Source: Promethearchaeota archaeon (GTDB taxonomy: Archaea; Asgardarchaeota; Lokiarchaeia; Sigynarchaeales; SOKP01). Taken from it: DNA of 16,253 bases. This document shows positions 16,164 to 16,253 of the stretch, one piece after another. The notes under the pieces were generated by a model. That model saw nothing but the letters and a program-made list of their open reading frames with translations. It was not told where the DNA came from and did no database searches. The translations under genes and the position numbers were made by a program. Each line of letters starts with the position of its first letter. The stretch's first letter is position 1. The stretch spans positions 1 to 16,253 of the forward strand of contig JAEOTJ010000079.1 of assembly GCA_016839905.1 (NCBI GenBank). The letters are read 5' to 3'.

Positions 16164-16178
16164 CTAAATTGGTGCCTC
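16138..16178. repeat. Imperfect inverted repeat near the right edge
   Basis: GAGGTAGCAAATT (16138-16150) can pair with AAATTGGTGCCTC (16166-16178) over 11 of 13 positions, counting one G-U pair, around a 15-nt loop. It covers the stop codon of the possible minus-strand gene that enters from the right. It could be a transcript-end hairpin or a mobile-element end. Confidence 0.35.
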
Positions 16179-16253
16179 CCTTTTTTCTATTTTTTGTCGA
16201 ACATACTTTTTCACATCCACGTCAAATTGTTCATACTGCTTGCTTCTCGCACG
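16164..16253 (-). CDS. Possible C-terminal end of a gene entering from the right edge
   Basis: The minus strand is open for 29 codons from the window edge to TAG at 16164-16166, reading a charged tail ending KKYVRQKIEKREAPI. The other two minus-strand frames have stops within this stretch, and the DNA here is clearly richer in G and C than the rest of the window. Two plus-strand frames are also open, so the call is weak and no family can be named. Confidence 0.35.
   Translation of the reverse strand, partial: RARSKQYEQFDVDVKKYVRQKIEKREAPI

Noticed and set aside
1..16253. CRISPR arrays, tRNA or rRNA genes, complete insertion sequences, inteins
   Set aside because: No regularly spaced direct repeats, no cloverleaf or rRNA-like stretches, no transposase gene, and the ATPase A subunit P-loop is uninterrupted.

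Overview
The window looks like a piece of a very AT-rich archaeal chromosome. The signs are a nearly complete A-type (archaeal V/A-type) ATP synthase gene cluster, TATA-like elements close to start codons that suggest leaderless transcripts, oligo-T ends behind genes, frequent non-ATG starts, and archaeal-style families (DUF47/PhoU-like, VIT/CCC1-like, BcrC/HgdB-like with activase). The low GC, the hydroxyacyl-CoA dehydratase-type genes and the poorly recognisable 496-residue helical protein would fit an Asgard (Lokiarchaeia-like) genome, but that placement is inference, because no phylogenetic marker could be searched.

Layout. Positions 1-8416 (minus strand) hold the ATP synthase genes, read 5' to 3' as K (c-ring), C, H, F, E, A, B, D, I. 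Subunit I runs off the left edge. K is set apart from C by 125 bp; the others are packed with overlaps or tiny gaps. Upstream on the same strand (8630-9163) is a family I soluble inorganic pyrophosphatase with a complete active site. At 9272-10762 (plus) lies a 496-residue all-helical orphan protein, convergent with a DUF47/PhoU-like protein (10794-11432, minus). That gene is divergent from a VIT/CCC1-type metal transporter (11595-12302, plus). At 12401-15775 (plus) are three genes of a 2-hydroxyacyl-CoA dehydratase / benzoyl-CoA reductase-like system: the ATP-driven activase and two PF06050-type subunits. The last ~480 bp contains no clear gene except a possible partial ORF entering from the right edge on the minus strand.

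How the genes fit together. The A-type ATPase couples the ion gradient to ATP. Pyrophosphatase pulls biosynthetic reactions forward. The activase and its two partner subunits form an ATP-dependent low-potential electron-transfer system acting on an unknown acyl-CoA-type substrate. VIT and DUF47 point to metal and possibly phosphate handling.

Most worth a second look: (1) subunit E appears split by a single-base shift at a run of twelve A's, with a 58-residue upstream ORF supplying the missing N-terminal stalk helix; (2) subunit D's conserved N-terminus lies upstream of every canonical start and seems to begin at an ATA codon behind a good Shine-Dalgarno; (3) a 31-bp repeat (29/31 identical) sits both behind the pyrophosphatase and at the 3' end of the DUF47 gene, where it encodes that protein's C-terminus; (4) the ATPase subunit order is unusual.
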